Assembly (NCBI GenBank): GCA_030761205.1
Contig: JAULJL010000021.1
Location: forward strand, 7,979,160 to 8,043,159
Direction of reading: 5' to 3'
Length of the DNA: 64,000 bases
From: Fremontodendron californicum
Taxonomy: Eukaryota; Streptophyta; Magnoliopsida; Malvales; Malvaceae
The number at the start of each line of letters is the position of its first letter. Positions within the stretch are counted from its first letter, which is position 1. The notes below the pieces were generated by a model. The model had not been told where the DNA came from and did no database searches. It was given only the letters and a program-made list of their open reading frames with translations. The position numbers and the translations under genes are program-made. Below are positions 1 through 12,439 of the stretch, piece by piece.

Positions 1-309
1 TTTTGATGAGACATATCACGTATGATACTAATAATCATATGACATGTATGAGCAATCTATAATACTAAATAAATAAATTTAGTATACTCTTTTCTTTTCC
101 TTCTTTCCTCCTGCCTCTTTCTTGTAATTGGTCGGACATGAATCGACTCTTGATTTGCCTTGTTCGATCCTCGATCTGGTCATGCAAGCAAATGGGCTCA
201 CTAACGACCCTCTATCTCCTTCTTCCTCTTTGTTTCTGACCTTTCTTTCTCATCTCTTTATTTTCTCACCTCCGTATGAAAGGAAAAAAAAAATTTCCTA
301 TATTTCTCC

Positions 310-620
310 ATCCGTACCTTCCTTCTAAACATGTTCAAGAGTCGAGCAACTCGTTCGACCGGACAAATCTTACCAGAATTGAGTCAGGTTTGGATAAGGA
401 GTTTGGTAATTCAAATCGACCTAACCTGAATTACTATTAATTAAATAAAAATATATATAAATATTAATATAAAAATAAAGTTTTAATACTTTAATATTTT
501 TTAAAATAATGAAACGGGTTTTCGACATGCTCGAAAAGAGTTTGAATAAAGAAAAAAATTTGGACCATGGCCCGATCGACCTATGAGCAGGTCTAAGTTC
601 CTCCCCTTTTCACCATCTCT
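310..620. repeat. degenerate dispersed repeat, hAT-like end
   Basis: This AT-rich stretch ends in 'gacctatgagcaggtcta'. That resembles the complement of the 'tagacctgttcatg' end seen at 39601 and the 'cccatgtataggtcta' end at 51364. It also holds 'gtcgagcaactcgttcgacc'. I read it as a decayed copy of a dispersed DNA-transposon family. No clear target duplication is visible, and nothing in it looks coding. Confidence 0.35.
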
Positions 621-969
621 TGCTCATCTCTTGATATGTTAATAAATAAAATTATCAACTATTATATTTAATAAAGTATCATTATTATAAATAATATAAT
701 TATTAAACTTTAAAATATATCTTAAAGATATTCGTTAATAAAATAATTGATGAATTAACTTTTAGTATTGCTAAAAAAATGTAAAAAAAGCTGTAGCTTT
801 GTTCGATTTTTTCTTTTCGGTATTTATTTCTCCTGCAACACATAAAACCTTCTTATTATATGGAAAAAAGGAAAAAAAATAAAAACAATTAAATCCTTTT
901 TAAAAGTTATGGATACTTTAATATGGATATAGGTTACCTAAAAACGTACCGTAGAAAGTTGTTTTTTTA

Positions 970-1905
970 TGAAATAATCTGACTTGAAGTTTATTAAATT
1001 TGTCAATATAATATTTATATTTTAAAAATATTTATTTTGGTATTTAAAGTTTACATTTCGCTTATTATTGTATTACTTATCAATAACACCGTTAAAAATT
1101 AATGACGTGATTTTTGTATTCAATGAAAACTTGACACGTGACATCATATAATGATGCCACGTGTACTAACTAAAAAATTATTATTTTAATTTTAAAAATA
1201 AAAAAATATTATTTTAAAAATATAATGATGACACGTGGTACCATATAATGTAGCTACGTGTATAAATTTAAAAAAGAGAAAAATTTTAAAAAAATTAAAA
1301 TTTAAAAAATTAAAAAATTAAAAAAATTAAAAATTTAAAAAATTAAAAAATTAAAAAATTAATAAAAATTTAATATTGTAATTTTTTAATAAATATTTTT
1401 TTTAAAAAGAATTAAAAGAATTTTATAATTTAATTTTTGTAATTTTCATAAATAACTTTTTTAAAAATATATATTTTAAAAAAAGTTAGATATTATAAAT
1501 GATTTAATATTTAATTTTAAAATATTTTATATTTTAAAAATAATATTAGTTAAATATTTTTATTTTGTTATTTTTTAAAATTTTGAATTTAAAAAAGAGA
1601 ATTTAATTTTAAATTTTATTATTATTTGAATATAATTTTTTAAGTTTTTTTAAAAATTAGATATTAATTTTAAAATATTTTTTTACTTTTTTTTTCAATA
1701 ATTAAGATATTAATTTCTAAAAAATCAGGTATTGTCACGTGTCATCACCTGATTGATCAATGCCACATCATCGTCTGTATTTAACGGTGTTAAGTTAAAG
1801 TTCCACATTAATATACGATTTGATAATAAAAGTATCACATTGAACATTTTAAAAATAAAAATACCATATTAACAAATTTAATAAATTTTTAAATTATTCC
1901 TGACA
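970..1905. mobile_element. long-TIR DNA element, non-coding
   Basis: The outer ~150 bp on each side are an imperfect inverted repeat. The left side reads ...'tttattaaatttgtcaat'... then 'aacaccgttaaa' and 'gacacgtgac'. The right side reads 'tcacgtgtcatcacctga'... 'tttaacggtgttaa'... 'aacaaatttaataaattt'. The interior is almost pure A/T homopolymer tracts with no coding frame. Several CACGTG or ACACGTG motifs lie in it (about 1134, 1159, 1232, 1736). A related end is seen at 62932. The superfamily is not resolved because I could not find a clear target duplication. Confidence 0.5.
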
Positions 1906-2346
1906 TTATTTATTATTTTATTTTTGAAAAGTTGATTATTTTTTTGTGCCGCGAAGCAAATGCAAAATTCCCAATCCCAATTCATTTCAACTCTTTAACG
2001 GATTCAATCTTTACTTCTTACATAAATCCAAATTACGGCGCAAGCAGCAGCATGGGATAATTCCTTGAAATTTCCCAAATTTGTCCATCAATTTTCTTCC
2101 CTTTTATTTTCTCCGCTTTAAAAGTTCTTAGTTTTTTAAGTCTTAACAAAAATCCTACCTTTTATGGGTTTTTGATATATCTTGGTCTTTCAAGTTCTGG
2201 GTTTTCAACATTTTACTTGATAAACGGTTATTCTGGTTTATAAGCTTTTAGGTTTTATTTAAAAACCCTAACCTCCCAATTTTTTTTTCATTGTTGTGTT
2301 TAAATGGGTGTTGGGTTTTTAGGGTTTGAAGTTTGTAAATTTATCA
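1906..2346 (+). promoter_or_regulatory. promoter and 5' leader of the SUMO protease gene
   Basis: The sequence is AT-rich and turns pyrimidine-rich toward the gene ('tttcccttttattttctccgcttt' region near 2100), which is typical of a plant leader. The frame is open for seven codons before the first ATG at 2347 and starts at a TTG, so 2347 is the likely start. No transcription start can be fixed from sequence alone. Confidence 0.4.
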
Positions 2347-5300
2347 ATGGGTATTTTAGCGAGTAATCGTCAACGCGGTGGTGATGAATATTTCTATTCC
2401 AATTCCAATTTCAATCACAAAAACAAAGCCCTATATTCAAATTCCCTATATTTTAAACTTTCTAAAAAACCCAGATTTTCTTTGATGAATCAAAGCCCAG
2501 AAAAATCAATTTTATCCACGAACAATACCGTTTCGAGAATCTCTCGTTACCCAGAAACTAAGCTTCCATTTCCTACAGAAGTTCAGGCCCCTGTCAGACA
2601 CCTTAAATTTGGGTTATCAGCTTCAAATCCTGATCAGGATTCGGTTAAAAGCTATACAGGGAATTTTTTGACTCGTAGATTAAGTAATGCGAAAAGGCAA
2701 GCTTTTGATGCTTTGAGGTACTTTAAGAAGGAAAAAGAAGTGATTTGCGTGGAGGATGACGAGGAGAAAGAAAAAGAGGTGGTTTCAGATGATTTTACTG
2801 TTGAAGAAGTTGAGGTTATTGAAAAAGGGAAGAACAATGTGGAGGAGGAAGAGAGGCATTTTCAGCCATCATCTTCGTCTGTGGTTACTGAGTTGAATAA
2901 TGGGAGTTTGAGAGTGGAGAATGCGTTGGATAAGTTGTCATTGAATCGGGAGGTTTCCAATGTGTATGATTTAGAAGCTTATAAAAAGTTGCTGAAGAGT
3001 GCAGAGAGGAGAACTACCAAGCTGAAAGATTTGGATTTTCAAATTGAGTTGAATGAGAAGCATATAGCTGGACTTCACGCATTGCGACCTGAGAAGAAAC
3101 CAGAGAAGGAGCAAGAAGAGGTGCAATTCTTTTGCTTGCTTAGTTTTAATTGAGTTGCATTCTCCGGGTAGTGTCTTTCCAAGAATTTTTTTTGTTGCTT
3201 CTAGAATAGAATAAAAGGCAATTGTAATTTGTTCAGAATGATTGGCATTAACATTATCATATATTGAATTTCAGGTGATACCTCCTGAAGCTTTTATCCC
3301 TCTTACAGAGGAAGAGATGGCAGAGGTTTCCCATGCTTTTTCTGCAAAAAACTGGTATATAATAATGCATGTGTTAGTATTTGATAGTTTGATTGGATGT
3401 CACTTGTGCTGTAACGTTTTTTTGTGTTTGCTGTTGCAGGAAGAAGATATTGGTCTCTCATGAGAACTCAAGCATTGATATTAGAGGAGAAGATTTGCAA
3501 TGTCTGAAACCAGGCGCATGGTTGAATGATGAGGTCATTTTCATTTACTTTCAAGGTTATATCTTGTGTTGTGTATCTGCAGATAGTAGTCAGTCACTGG
3601 AAGGATTTCTTAAATTGTCCACATTCAATTAGGACATGCTGGAATTAAGTGATCTGGTAATCTTGTTTTAACACACATTTAATTTCTCTTTGTAGGTCAT
3701 TAATCTCTATCTTGAATTACTCAAAGAAAGGGGAATCAGAGAGCCGAAGAAGTTTCTGAAATGCCATTTCTTCAACACCTTCTTCTATAAAAAGGTAGTT
3801 GCTTGCTCTTCAACCTTCTTTAATTTCCGCTTTCCGTACTTTGCTAATTGCTCTTTCATTTAAGTCTTTATAACTATCAGTTTCTCAATTACTTTTCCCT
3901 TCTGAATTGTGATGCTCAGTTAGTGAGTCCAGAGAGTGGCTATAATTATAGAGCTGTCAAAAGATGGACTTCACAAAGAAAGTTAGGGTACTGCCTGTTT
4001 GACTGTGATAAAGTAAGTATTTATTCTTTCTTTCTACAATCATTTGTTTTGCATGATTGAACATTGTATTCATCCTTAAATCAATTATTCCATTTTGCTC
4101 AGATATTTGTCCCCATACACAAAGATATACATTGGTGCTTGGCTGTTATCAATAAGAAAGATCAGAAGTTCCAGTATCTTGATTCACTAAAAGGAAGAGA
4201 TGCTAAAGTGCTGAATGCACTGGTATGATTTTCAGTGACATGTTTTTCTCTTTAGATGTCATATTATTTTGATGCATGTAATTAATTGATTCAAAGTGCA
4301 TTATGTAGTTTAAATGTAAGAGGTTTTGGAGTTTAAGATCCTGTTAGCTGCAAGACTCATTTCCTATCTAATTCTTTATGCTGTAAATCTTTGTTGTCTA
4401 ATTCAAGATAATAGGGTTTTCTTTGGCTTCCAGCCCATCCTTCCCACTCTTCCCCCCAAAATGAATATCATCAAAGAGGAATACATATATGATTTTAGGC
4501 AACTCCGCAAAACGTGTTTAATATTGGTTGTTATGTGCCAGGCAAAATACTTTGTTGAAGAAGTGAGGGACAAGAGTGGAAAGGACATCGATATAAGTTC
4601 TTGGGAACGAGAATATGTTGAAGACATTCCCGCACAGGAGAATGGGTGTGTATTCCAATCTGTTGCAGTCATATTTTAGAGATCAGTGCTCAGAATACTT
4701 ATATTCTTCATAAGCTTATTGCATAAACAAATAACTTATACTGTTAAGTAATTTATTGTACAGTGGCTTTATAGGTATCTGATCCTTTTTGTACTAACCC
4801 TTTATGGCAATTGGTTCCAAATATTTGATGGACCCAAATCAATGTAGTAATTACATTACCTCCCCCCCAGGGGTGCTCATAATTAGTTTATGAAACTATT
4901 ACTGCTAGTTTCATGGTGTCATGTGCCTTTTCTATTGGAATTTGAATTGTTTCCCCTAAACAATTTTCTTTATGTACAGGTTTGACTGTGGCATGTTTAT
5001 GTTAAAATATATAGACTTTTATAGCAGAGGCTTAAGTCTTTGTTTTGACCAGGTAAGTCAATAGAAAATGATTTCTTATGCTTGTAATTCTCATTTTATA
5101 TCATTTGTTATTAAATTGCAGTAGTTAGGTCAATACTCAATAGTTATTGGGATGAAAAATGTGTTGTCTATCTGCCAAAATACATGAGAGGCAGAAGCAC
5201 ATATTGATGATTTTCACACTTGCACACACATTCTGTTTGAAATATGAGGCCTGATTATTTGTCTTTGATGGCTAAGAAAAACTTTGAATAATGTCTTTGC

Positions 5301-5524
5301 TGAGGCATCCAGACACCCTCCTTTTGAAACCTCAGCCTGCTGAATTTTTTATCCAGGATCTGGGCAGATTGCTGCCGAGAAAAAAAAATGTCTGGAGTTT
5401 AAAGCAAATGATGATTTGATGTTGCCTTTGAACTGACTTGTGATTTTCCCTGCTTTTGTAGGAACACATGCCCTATTTTCGTTTAAGGACAGCCAAGGAA
5501 ATTCTGAGATTGAGAGCTGATTGA
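2347..5524 (+). CDS. ESD4-like: ESD4-like SUMO protease (Ulp1, C48 cysteine peptidase)
   Basis: Joining exons 2347-3120, 3275-3354, 3440-3533, 3696-3794, 3920-4012, 4103-4222, 4542-4645, 4980-5052 and 5462-5524 at GT-AG borders gives 1500 bp and 499 aa, close to Arabidopsis ESD4 (about 489). The ATG at 2347 gives MGILASNRQR, like the ESD4 N-terminus. Residues 1-280 are low-complexity and acidic, with a charged, probably helical stretch near 205-255. The peptidase domain follows (SIDIRGEDLQCLKPGAWLND, KCHFFNTFFYKKL). The catalytic set is complete: His390 in IHW, Asp407 in YLDSL, Gln452, and Cys458 in NGFDCGMF. The family matures SUMO precursors and removes SUMO from nuclear proteins; ESD4 acts at the nuclear envelope and affects flowering time. 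The gene looks intact, with no frameshift. ELS1 or another Ulp1 paralog is the main alternative. Confidence 0.93.
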
Positions 5525-6745
5525 TTGGAGGTGTGAACACGCTGTGGCACCGTCAACGTATAGGTATGTATGCCTGCTTGTCTAATTTTTGCTACTCAGA
5601 AGGCTTTACTAGGAATTGGAATGGTGTGCAAGAGTTTACTTCTGATCACATTATCAAATATAATGACTTGGAAGAGTATGATATTAGCGTACAAGGGGTG
5701 ACCGGTTAATCCGAAGAGTTGTCTTGGAAGTTATAGGTTTTTGTTTGTATCTTTTCCGTATACCATGGAAAGGTCTCTCTTCTTTCTTCTAGCATCTTTC
5801 TGTAAAATGAAATATGCTTTCGAGTTTTCCTTTTCCCTTTGGGGCTTTCTGCATTTGCCTTTTGTTTTCTTGGACAAATATTAGACGGGGCCAAATCTTT
5901 ATACAAAACCCTTTGATCTTAAAATTTCAACTCAAGGATTTAACCTAGTTGTGGCCATTGGGCGGGGTGAGCAGGGTTTAGGTCGGATCAGTTCAAGACA
6001 AGTCATTTCGGGTTCGAAGGAAACTCCAGTCCTAACTCCGGCGTCCCTTCGACCTTTGTCTCTATTTCAGGTCTTGTTCTACAGCTCTCCAACTCTCCTT
6101 CCCCCAAAAGATCACCTACCAGCTTAAAACATCATTAACAGGGTTCGAGTTGTTTCAATTGGATATTTTGAGCTCGGATCATTTACAAATCATTTCAAAT
6201 TTCGATCATCAAATTCAGATAATTGGATCATTCGAGTTTCAGATCATTTTGAGTTCAAAGTCATCTTAAATTCGGATCATTGGATCATTCAAGTATGACA
6301 CTCAACTCATAATTTATAAGAAAAAGAATTGCACAGTTCTATCATCAATCAATTTCATAATTGACATATTTGGATTATGCCGATTGGAATAATTCAATCA
6401 ATTTCATAATTGACATTTGGATTGTCAATTGGCATAATTGTTAGGACCATGCTCATTGCCAACCATAAGATTGTTAACATTAAGTTTTGTATACCAGGCC
6501 TCATCTAAATATAAGCTGGCAAAAATATTTAAGTAGACATTCATATATTTCTTTAAAACTAGAATATTACATGCAGAAGGTCCTTTTGAGGTGAGAAAGC
6601 AAAATATACTTTCAAGATTACAAAATAAACAATGTAAATGGAAAAAAAAAAAAAAACACTTTTCCATTTTTTTTCTTCCCTAGAAATGACTTGTGAAAGC
6701 ATTTTCGTGTCACCACCTAATTCTTATATTATTTGGATTTTTTTA
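5525..6745. other. 3' region of the SUMO protease gene and intergenic DNA
   Basis: About 400 bp after the stop is of ordinary base composition and probably includes the 3' UTR. From 5940 to 6300 there is a degenerate run of short units around 'ggatcatt' and 'ttcagatcatt'. From 6360 to 6440 'tcaatttcataattgaca' is repeated. No gene is seen here. Confidence 0.4.
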
Positions 6746-6925
6746 TTTTATTTTTAAAAATATTCGTGTTCAATATTTGTGTTTGACACATATTCGGACA
6801 TTGATATAAGGTATATGATCTTTTAAATATATGAAATAATTTTTAAAAAATTTAAGTATATCAATGTCAAACATATATTCATATCCGATAATTATCTTAA
6901 ATTTGGGTAACATAGGTCACCACTA
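6745..6925 (+). repeat. copy of dispersed 'gtgtctgaca...gtaacat' repeat
   Basis: The motif order is 'tattcgtgttcaatatttg', 'tgtttgacacatattcg', 'gatataaggtatatgat', 'gtcaaacatatattcatatc' and 'gggtaacata'. It matches the order in the copies at 10940, 16018 and 58785. The unit is about 150-170 bp, and its ends are partly complementary (gtgt(t/c)tgaca against tgtcaaaca). No coding content. Confidence 0.55.
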
Positions 6926-7789
6926 AACAACGTGAACGCCACAAAGCCATATCAATCTCAACAAGAACACATCAGATTCATCTAAACAATACATCAAGAC
7001 AAGTCAACCATCACATAAGGATGCACCCGAATCATCATTGCCATTGCATTAGCAGGAAACACGCACGTGAACAGCAACATTGATGCCTTCAAGAACGACC
7101 GAGATTTGTACATGTCTAAATTTCCTCTCAAGACCCTAAAACAGCTCCATGCATCGACTGCCAGAACCAAGTAGATTCATTTATGAGAAAATTTTATCTG
7201 TTTTTAGCAAATTTTAATGTAAATTGTCCATCAGGACATAGGGGTATAAAACGAGATACTTGTTCTAGCAAGCTACTCGGGTTCGGCTCGGTTATTGTCT
7301 AGTCGAGTTCGAGCAACTTGAGCGAGTCGAATTCGAATATCCTAATACTTGATTTTTATACTGTTATTTAAAAAATATTTCTTTAAAACGTTAAAATATT
7401 AAAAAAGTCTTTGAAATATTTTATTTTTTTGAAGTTAATTTTTATACTTTTATTGCAGCAAAATAAACTTTTATCATTTAATTTGTACTCAAATAAATTT
7501 TAGTTTCAAATGAAAGATTGATTTATATTAAAGTTTATTTAGGTATAAACTAAATGTTAAGTTTTTATTTGGGTAAAATAAAAATATAAAAATTTACTTA
7601 AATAAAATGATAAAATTCAAAAAAAAAAATTAATTATTTTAATCATAAAACTAAAGATTTGACTTTTGAGAGATCAAGAAAAAATATATTTGAAGGAAAT
7701 AATAAGTAAGATGGGCTTTGTCTTCTTCAAGAAATGAAGCCCAAACACAACTCAGCCCAGTCCAACCTAACAATACTAGATTGACAAAA
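6926..7789. other. intergenic AT-rich DNA
   Basis: No gene is seen. At 7262-7345 'ctactcgggttcggctcgg' and 'cgagttcgagcaacttgagc' resemble the compositionally biased ends of dispersed plant repeats. The rest is A/T homopolymer-rich. Confidence 0.3.
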
Positions 7790-8524
7790 ATACCCTTGAC
7801 AAAAATCCCTAGCGACTGCGCCTCTTTTTCTCTCTCCCAAAACCTGCGTTTTCTTTCTGCAAAATAAGCAAAAACCTCTACCAAACGCTCCCACCGATCA
7901 GGTTCGTTCATTATTTTCTATTTCTTCTGCTGATTTTTTTCTTCGGGATTTTCTATATTTTCCTGTGTGTGTTCAAATTTTCTATAATTTGATTATTTTT
8001 TTTTTGTGCGGCGTGGCTATATCATTTCTCCAATTTTTTTTTTCTTTCCAGATTTATTTATTTATTTTTTCTTTGAAGGTTGAAGTTTAAGGAAACTTAT
8101 AATTCGAGCATTGGGGGGTTTACTGTATTTAGGGTTTTTGGGCAGTGAATTAGGAGTAAGTAATCAGAATTTTTTTTCTTTAGCAAAATTATCCTTTTTC
8201 TCTTTAAAATCCAGAATTTCCTCTCTTTCATTTGAGGCTCAGATCAAAAGCTTCGCGAGGAAAGGCCTTGCGACCAAGCTATGCAGTGTGTCGTGTTTTT
8301 GCTTCCTAGGTTGTAGAAACCGAGCTTTAAGGTTTCTGTTCTGTGATTTATTGGATTTCAATTTGATTTGTTAGGGTTTATTGAATGTTCTTTGCTCTAT
8401 TGTTAGATTCCTATACTTGGCAACTGTATTTCTTCTATGTTAAGTGAAATGGTTTCCTTTTCCAGGATACGTTCTGATTACAGTTCATATTGAAGCAGAA
8501 AGACCTTTATTAATATCAGCAAAA
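7790..8524 (+). promoter_or_regulatory. leader exon and leader intron of the eIF2-gamma gene
   Basis: A pyrimidine-rich leader ('cctctttttctctctccc' at 7820) runs to a likely donor near 7900 ('gatcag|gttcgtt'). A T-rich intron follows, with a likely acceptor 'tttccag|gatacg' at about 8465. The ATG of the coding region comes 60 bases later at 8525. A leader intron is common in plant translation-factor genes. The exact transcription start is not visible. Confidence 0.45.
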
Positions 8525-11512
8525 ATGTCTAGAAAAGGTTTGATGGAGCAAGACTTAAGTAAACTGGATGTAACTAAGCTGCATCCACTCTCTCCCGAAG
8601 TTATATCTCGTCAGGCTACTATAAATATTGGTAATGTTCAAACTCTGTTGTGATCAAACTACTTGTATCGTGTATCGTTATGGTGCAAATAGTTATGGTT
8701 ATTTTAACTCCTAATTCTTGCTCCTGGCTTTATTGATCAAAACTTTGATTTGGATTTCAATTTATCAGGCACCATAGGGCATGTGGCACATGGGAAGTCA
8801 ACAGTTGTGAAAGCAATATCTGGCGTTCAGGTGATTAGCTTATTTTTAATTGATACTCAACTAGGATATGATAAGTTACCTCTGGAGAGTCTGCTTAGTA
8901 TTTTGTGCCTTTTGTACAGTGACTAGTGTTGCTGTTGAATTTTGGAGTCTAGTAAATGTAACTCATCATGCCTTGTGTATTTTGTGCTTTTTCTGCAGAC
9001 TGTTCGTTTTAAGAACGAGTTGGAGCGTAATATTACTATCAAGCTTGGATATGCAAATGCAAAGATATACAAATGTGAAGATGAACGATGCTCTCGTCCT
9101 ATGTGCTACAAGTAGGTTGATATCTAGCAATTGTTTTCTTAATCAATTTCATGAGTATTAACAACAACTGCAACTGTGATCTGAAAATTGCATTTGTAGG
9201 GCATATGGAAGCGGAAAGGAGGATAGTCCTCTTTGTGATGTGCCTGGTTTTGAAAACTGCAGGATGAAGTTGTTGAGACATGTATCTTTTGTAGATTGCC
9301 CGGTAAGGTCCTAAGTCCTTAGTGCTACTCTTTGGAGATGAGGAGATTAAGTTTTATGTTTTTCACTCCCACTTGCTCACTCACTCTTGTTTCAGTGCTA
9401 TAAGAGGGATTAAGCTTATTGCTTTTCAGATATTACAAAAGTCTTTTATTTTGTCATATATGAATTTATTTCTGATCTTCGATGTTTCCATCAGGGTCAC
9501 GATATTCTCATGGCTACCATGCTTAATGGAGCGGCAATTATGGATGGTGCATTACTTCTCATAGCTGCCAATGAAAGCTGTCCACAACCTCAAACTTCTG
9601 AGCATCTGGCAGCTGTTGAAATCATGCGACTCCAGCATATTATAATTCTTCAAAACAAGGTTGATCTTATTCAAGAGAATGTAGCCATCAACCAGCATGA
9701 AGCAATTCAGAAATTTATTCAGGTTGCCCTTTTTGTTTTACAAAAAGCAGATGGATAATTCATTCTTGTTTTTCTTCTGATTCTTTTGGCCAAAAAATAA
9801 TTCATTGCAGGGTACTGTTGCTGATGGTGCACCAGTGGTACCAATTTCTGCGCAGCTAAAATATAATATTGATGTTGTGTGCGAGTACATTGTTAAGAAG
9901 ATCCCCATTCCAGAGAGAAACTTCGTCTCACCCCCTAACATGATTGTCATCCGATCATTTGATGTCAATAAGCCAGGGTTTGAGGTTGATGAGATTAAAG
10001 GTGGTGTTGCTGGTGGAAGTATACTCAGGGTATGTTTTGATTTGGGATGTACTTGTTAGTCTCTATTTGGAGATGAGTGCTAGGCTCTATAAGTACTTAT
10101 TTGCATTTGCTGCAAATTTTTACTTACTAAACACTGGAGACTTTCCATACTTTTTCCCTGTTTCATGTTTGTCTGTAACAGTGTTAAGGTCTATTTTCTG
10201 TTAATTAGTTGACAGTCAAAGAAATAGCATCCATTTAAATAACAAATTTACAAAAATAATGAACTTCTATCTTTTGGTAGTTGCTAGAGAATGGATTTAG
10301 AGTGAGCTTATGTAGCTTTGTTTTGTATTCATGATTATTTTGTTTATATTTGTTCATTTCAGGGTGTTTTGAAGGTGAACCAATTTATTGAAGTTCGTCC
10401 TGGGATTGTTGTTAAGGATGAAAATGGGAACATCAAATGCACACCCATACATTCCAGAATAGTCTCACTGTATGCGGAACAAAATGAGCTACAATTTGCT
10501 GTTCCAGGAGGTCTGATTGGTGTTGGAACAACTATGGACCCAACTTTGACCCGTGCTGATAGGTTGGTGGGTCAAGTCCTAGGAGAGGTTGGGTCACTCC
10601 CAGAAGTTTTTGTTGAGCTTGAGGTAGGTGCTGAATTTTTCTAATAGGGGGCTACATTTAGTTTGCTTACTATGTGGTTTATGTTAAGCAAGTGCAAGAT
10701 GGTTATCTAGTTTATCTCTTTCGTCCTTTTTTTTTATATAGATTGGGATTTCATAGCAGTGAAATTAATTCTGTATATGTTCTACCTATATTTTAATTTC
10801 AAAATTTATTTGAGGCATGCCATGCATACCTCCCTCTCTTTTTCCTTTCTGAGAGGGAGATGGGTTTGGCTTGCGAAGTGCTGATGGTTTATTCTGTTGG
10901 ATGTTGTCAACTATGTTGTTCCGACTCTTCATTTTTCTTGAAGTATCTGTGTTTGACACCCGTGTCCGACGTATATTCAGACATGGGTATGGAGATATGA
11001 TCCTCCAAGTATCTTCCAAATACATGGAAAAACTTGAAATAAATCAAACATATCCGTGTCTGACACTCACACCCGAGTCCGAGTAACATAGGTTGTCAGT
11101 GGCAGCTGCCATGGTGAACAATTATCATAGAAATTGTGGCACCTAATAACAAAAATGAAAAATAAATGCTGACTGCTATCAAACGGTGTGTCTTTTCTTA
11201 ATTGTGCAGGTAAACTTCTTCCTTCTTCGAAGGCTTCTTGGTGTTAGAACAAAGGGCTCAGAGAGGCAGGGAAAGGTGTCAAAGCTGGCCAAGGGAGAGA
11301 TCCTAATGTTGAATATTGGGTCCATGTCAACCGGGGCTCGAGTCGTAGCTGTAAAGAATGATTTGGCGAAGCTGCAACTCACATCCCCTGTGTGCACCAG
11401 CAAGGGAGAGAAGATTGCACTAAGTCGGCGCGTTGAGAAGCACTGGCGTCTAATAGGATGGGGCCAAATTCAAGCCGGAACTACCCTTGAGGTTCCACCC
11501 TGTCCTCTTTGA
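8525..11512 (+). CDS. eIF2-gamma: translation initiation factor eIF2 subunit gamma
   Basis: Eight coding exons (8525-8630, 8769-8830, 8999-9111, 9200-9302, 9495-9722, 9811-10029, 10363-10623, 11210-11512) join at GT-AG borders into 1395 bp and 464 aa. GTPase motifs are present in order: G1 GHVAHGKST (residues 39-47), G3 DCPGHD, G4 NKVD and G5 SAQ. The insert [25 protein letters not shown] carries the Cys cluster of the eIF2-gamma/aIF2-gamma family. The beta-barrel domains II and III follow ([35 protein letters not shown]). The subunit binds GTP and initiator Met-tRNA inside the eIF2 heterotrimer in the cytosol and delivers it to the 40S ribosome. The frame is intact and the length normal. The last intron (10624-11209) holds a dispersed repeat. 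Confidence 0.97.
10940..11095 (+). repeat. dispersed repeat copy inside the last eIF2-gamma intron
   Basis: This is the best preserved copy in the window. It reads 'tgtgtttgacacccgtgtc' ... 'atgggtatggagatatgat' ... 'catatccgtgtctgacac' 'tcacacccgagtccgagta' then 'acata'. The same motif order is seen at 6745, 16018 and 58785, and reversed at 59748. It lies wholly between donor and acceptor, so it does not touch the coding sequence. Confidence 0.6.
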
Positions 11513-12010
11513 GCACCGATAATCAGGTAGACAGAAAGGCCTAAAACATCAGTTAAAGAGGCAGAAGTAACGATAGTTTTTTTTTGGTTGAAATGTGGGA
11601 AGGCAGACAATATCTTGGTACTATTTTTGTCAGGTGGAGAAGAAAACATTGTTTGGATCATTTTATCACTTTGTATGTCGGTTCTTTTTCCCCTTATTTT
11701 CTCTGCAGGAACTTTGATTGTTCCTTGCATTTCATTTTGAGTTTTATTTTTTTGTTCTTTTAAACTTTGCGGAAACATGGAATTTTTACTAGGCTATGTT
11801 GTTGGCAGACACTGTTGAAATTAGAGTTCAGAGGATTGTTGCCTGAAGCTTTTGTTTGCCTGATTAGAATATTTGGGTTAGGCTATAAATTAATAAGTCC
11901 AATGAAGCCCTACTCATCTTAATTAAAATTTCCTAGACTAAAAACGAAAGGCATTAGTCTAGGGAAATTTGGGCTGGACTACAAATTAACAATCCCAATC
12001 AAATACAAGA

Positions 12011-12054
<44 letters not shown>

Positions 12055-12430
12055 CCATCATTATGGGTTGAAGAAGTTGGGATGCAAGCCTATAACAGCC
12101 AAATTCCAAGCAGACACAACTAAAACTCTAGAAGACATGAGACTTAGGCTGCTTTTAACATTGCTGTGGATATGATTTTTTAGATAAAAATTATTTTGAT
12201 CGCAATAACAATGTTAAATAGATAAAAAGAAAATGACTTTTGTAATTAAAATTATAATTTGGAAACTCAAATCAAGAAGTTAGAAATTTACGGTTTTTAT
12301 GGTTTAACCGTACTTTTTGAAGATGAAATGATTTTATTATCCTCATATTTTTAAATTTGTATTATTTTATGTTTATATTTTTTAACATCTTACACATACT
12401 TTTTTCAATTCAATTTTTTTTTTTTCAAAA
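11513..12430. other. 3' region of eIF2-gamma and intergenic DNA
   Basis: The first ~300 bp probably hold the 3' UTR. At 11929-11968 there is a short hairpin (arm 'cctagactaa', complement 'ttagtctagg'). A dinucleotide (AT)n run fills 12013-12053. No gene is seen. Confidence 0.4.
12013..12053. repeat. (AT)n microsatellite
   Basis: About 20 uninterrupted AT units, flanked by 'aagagc' and 'gccatc'. Confidence 0.95.
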
Positions 12431-12439
12431 ACAATGCTA

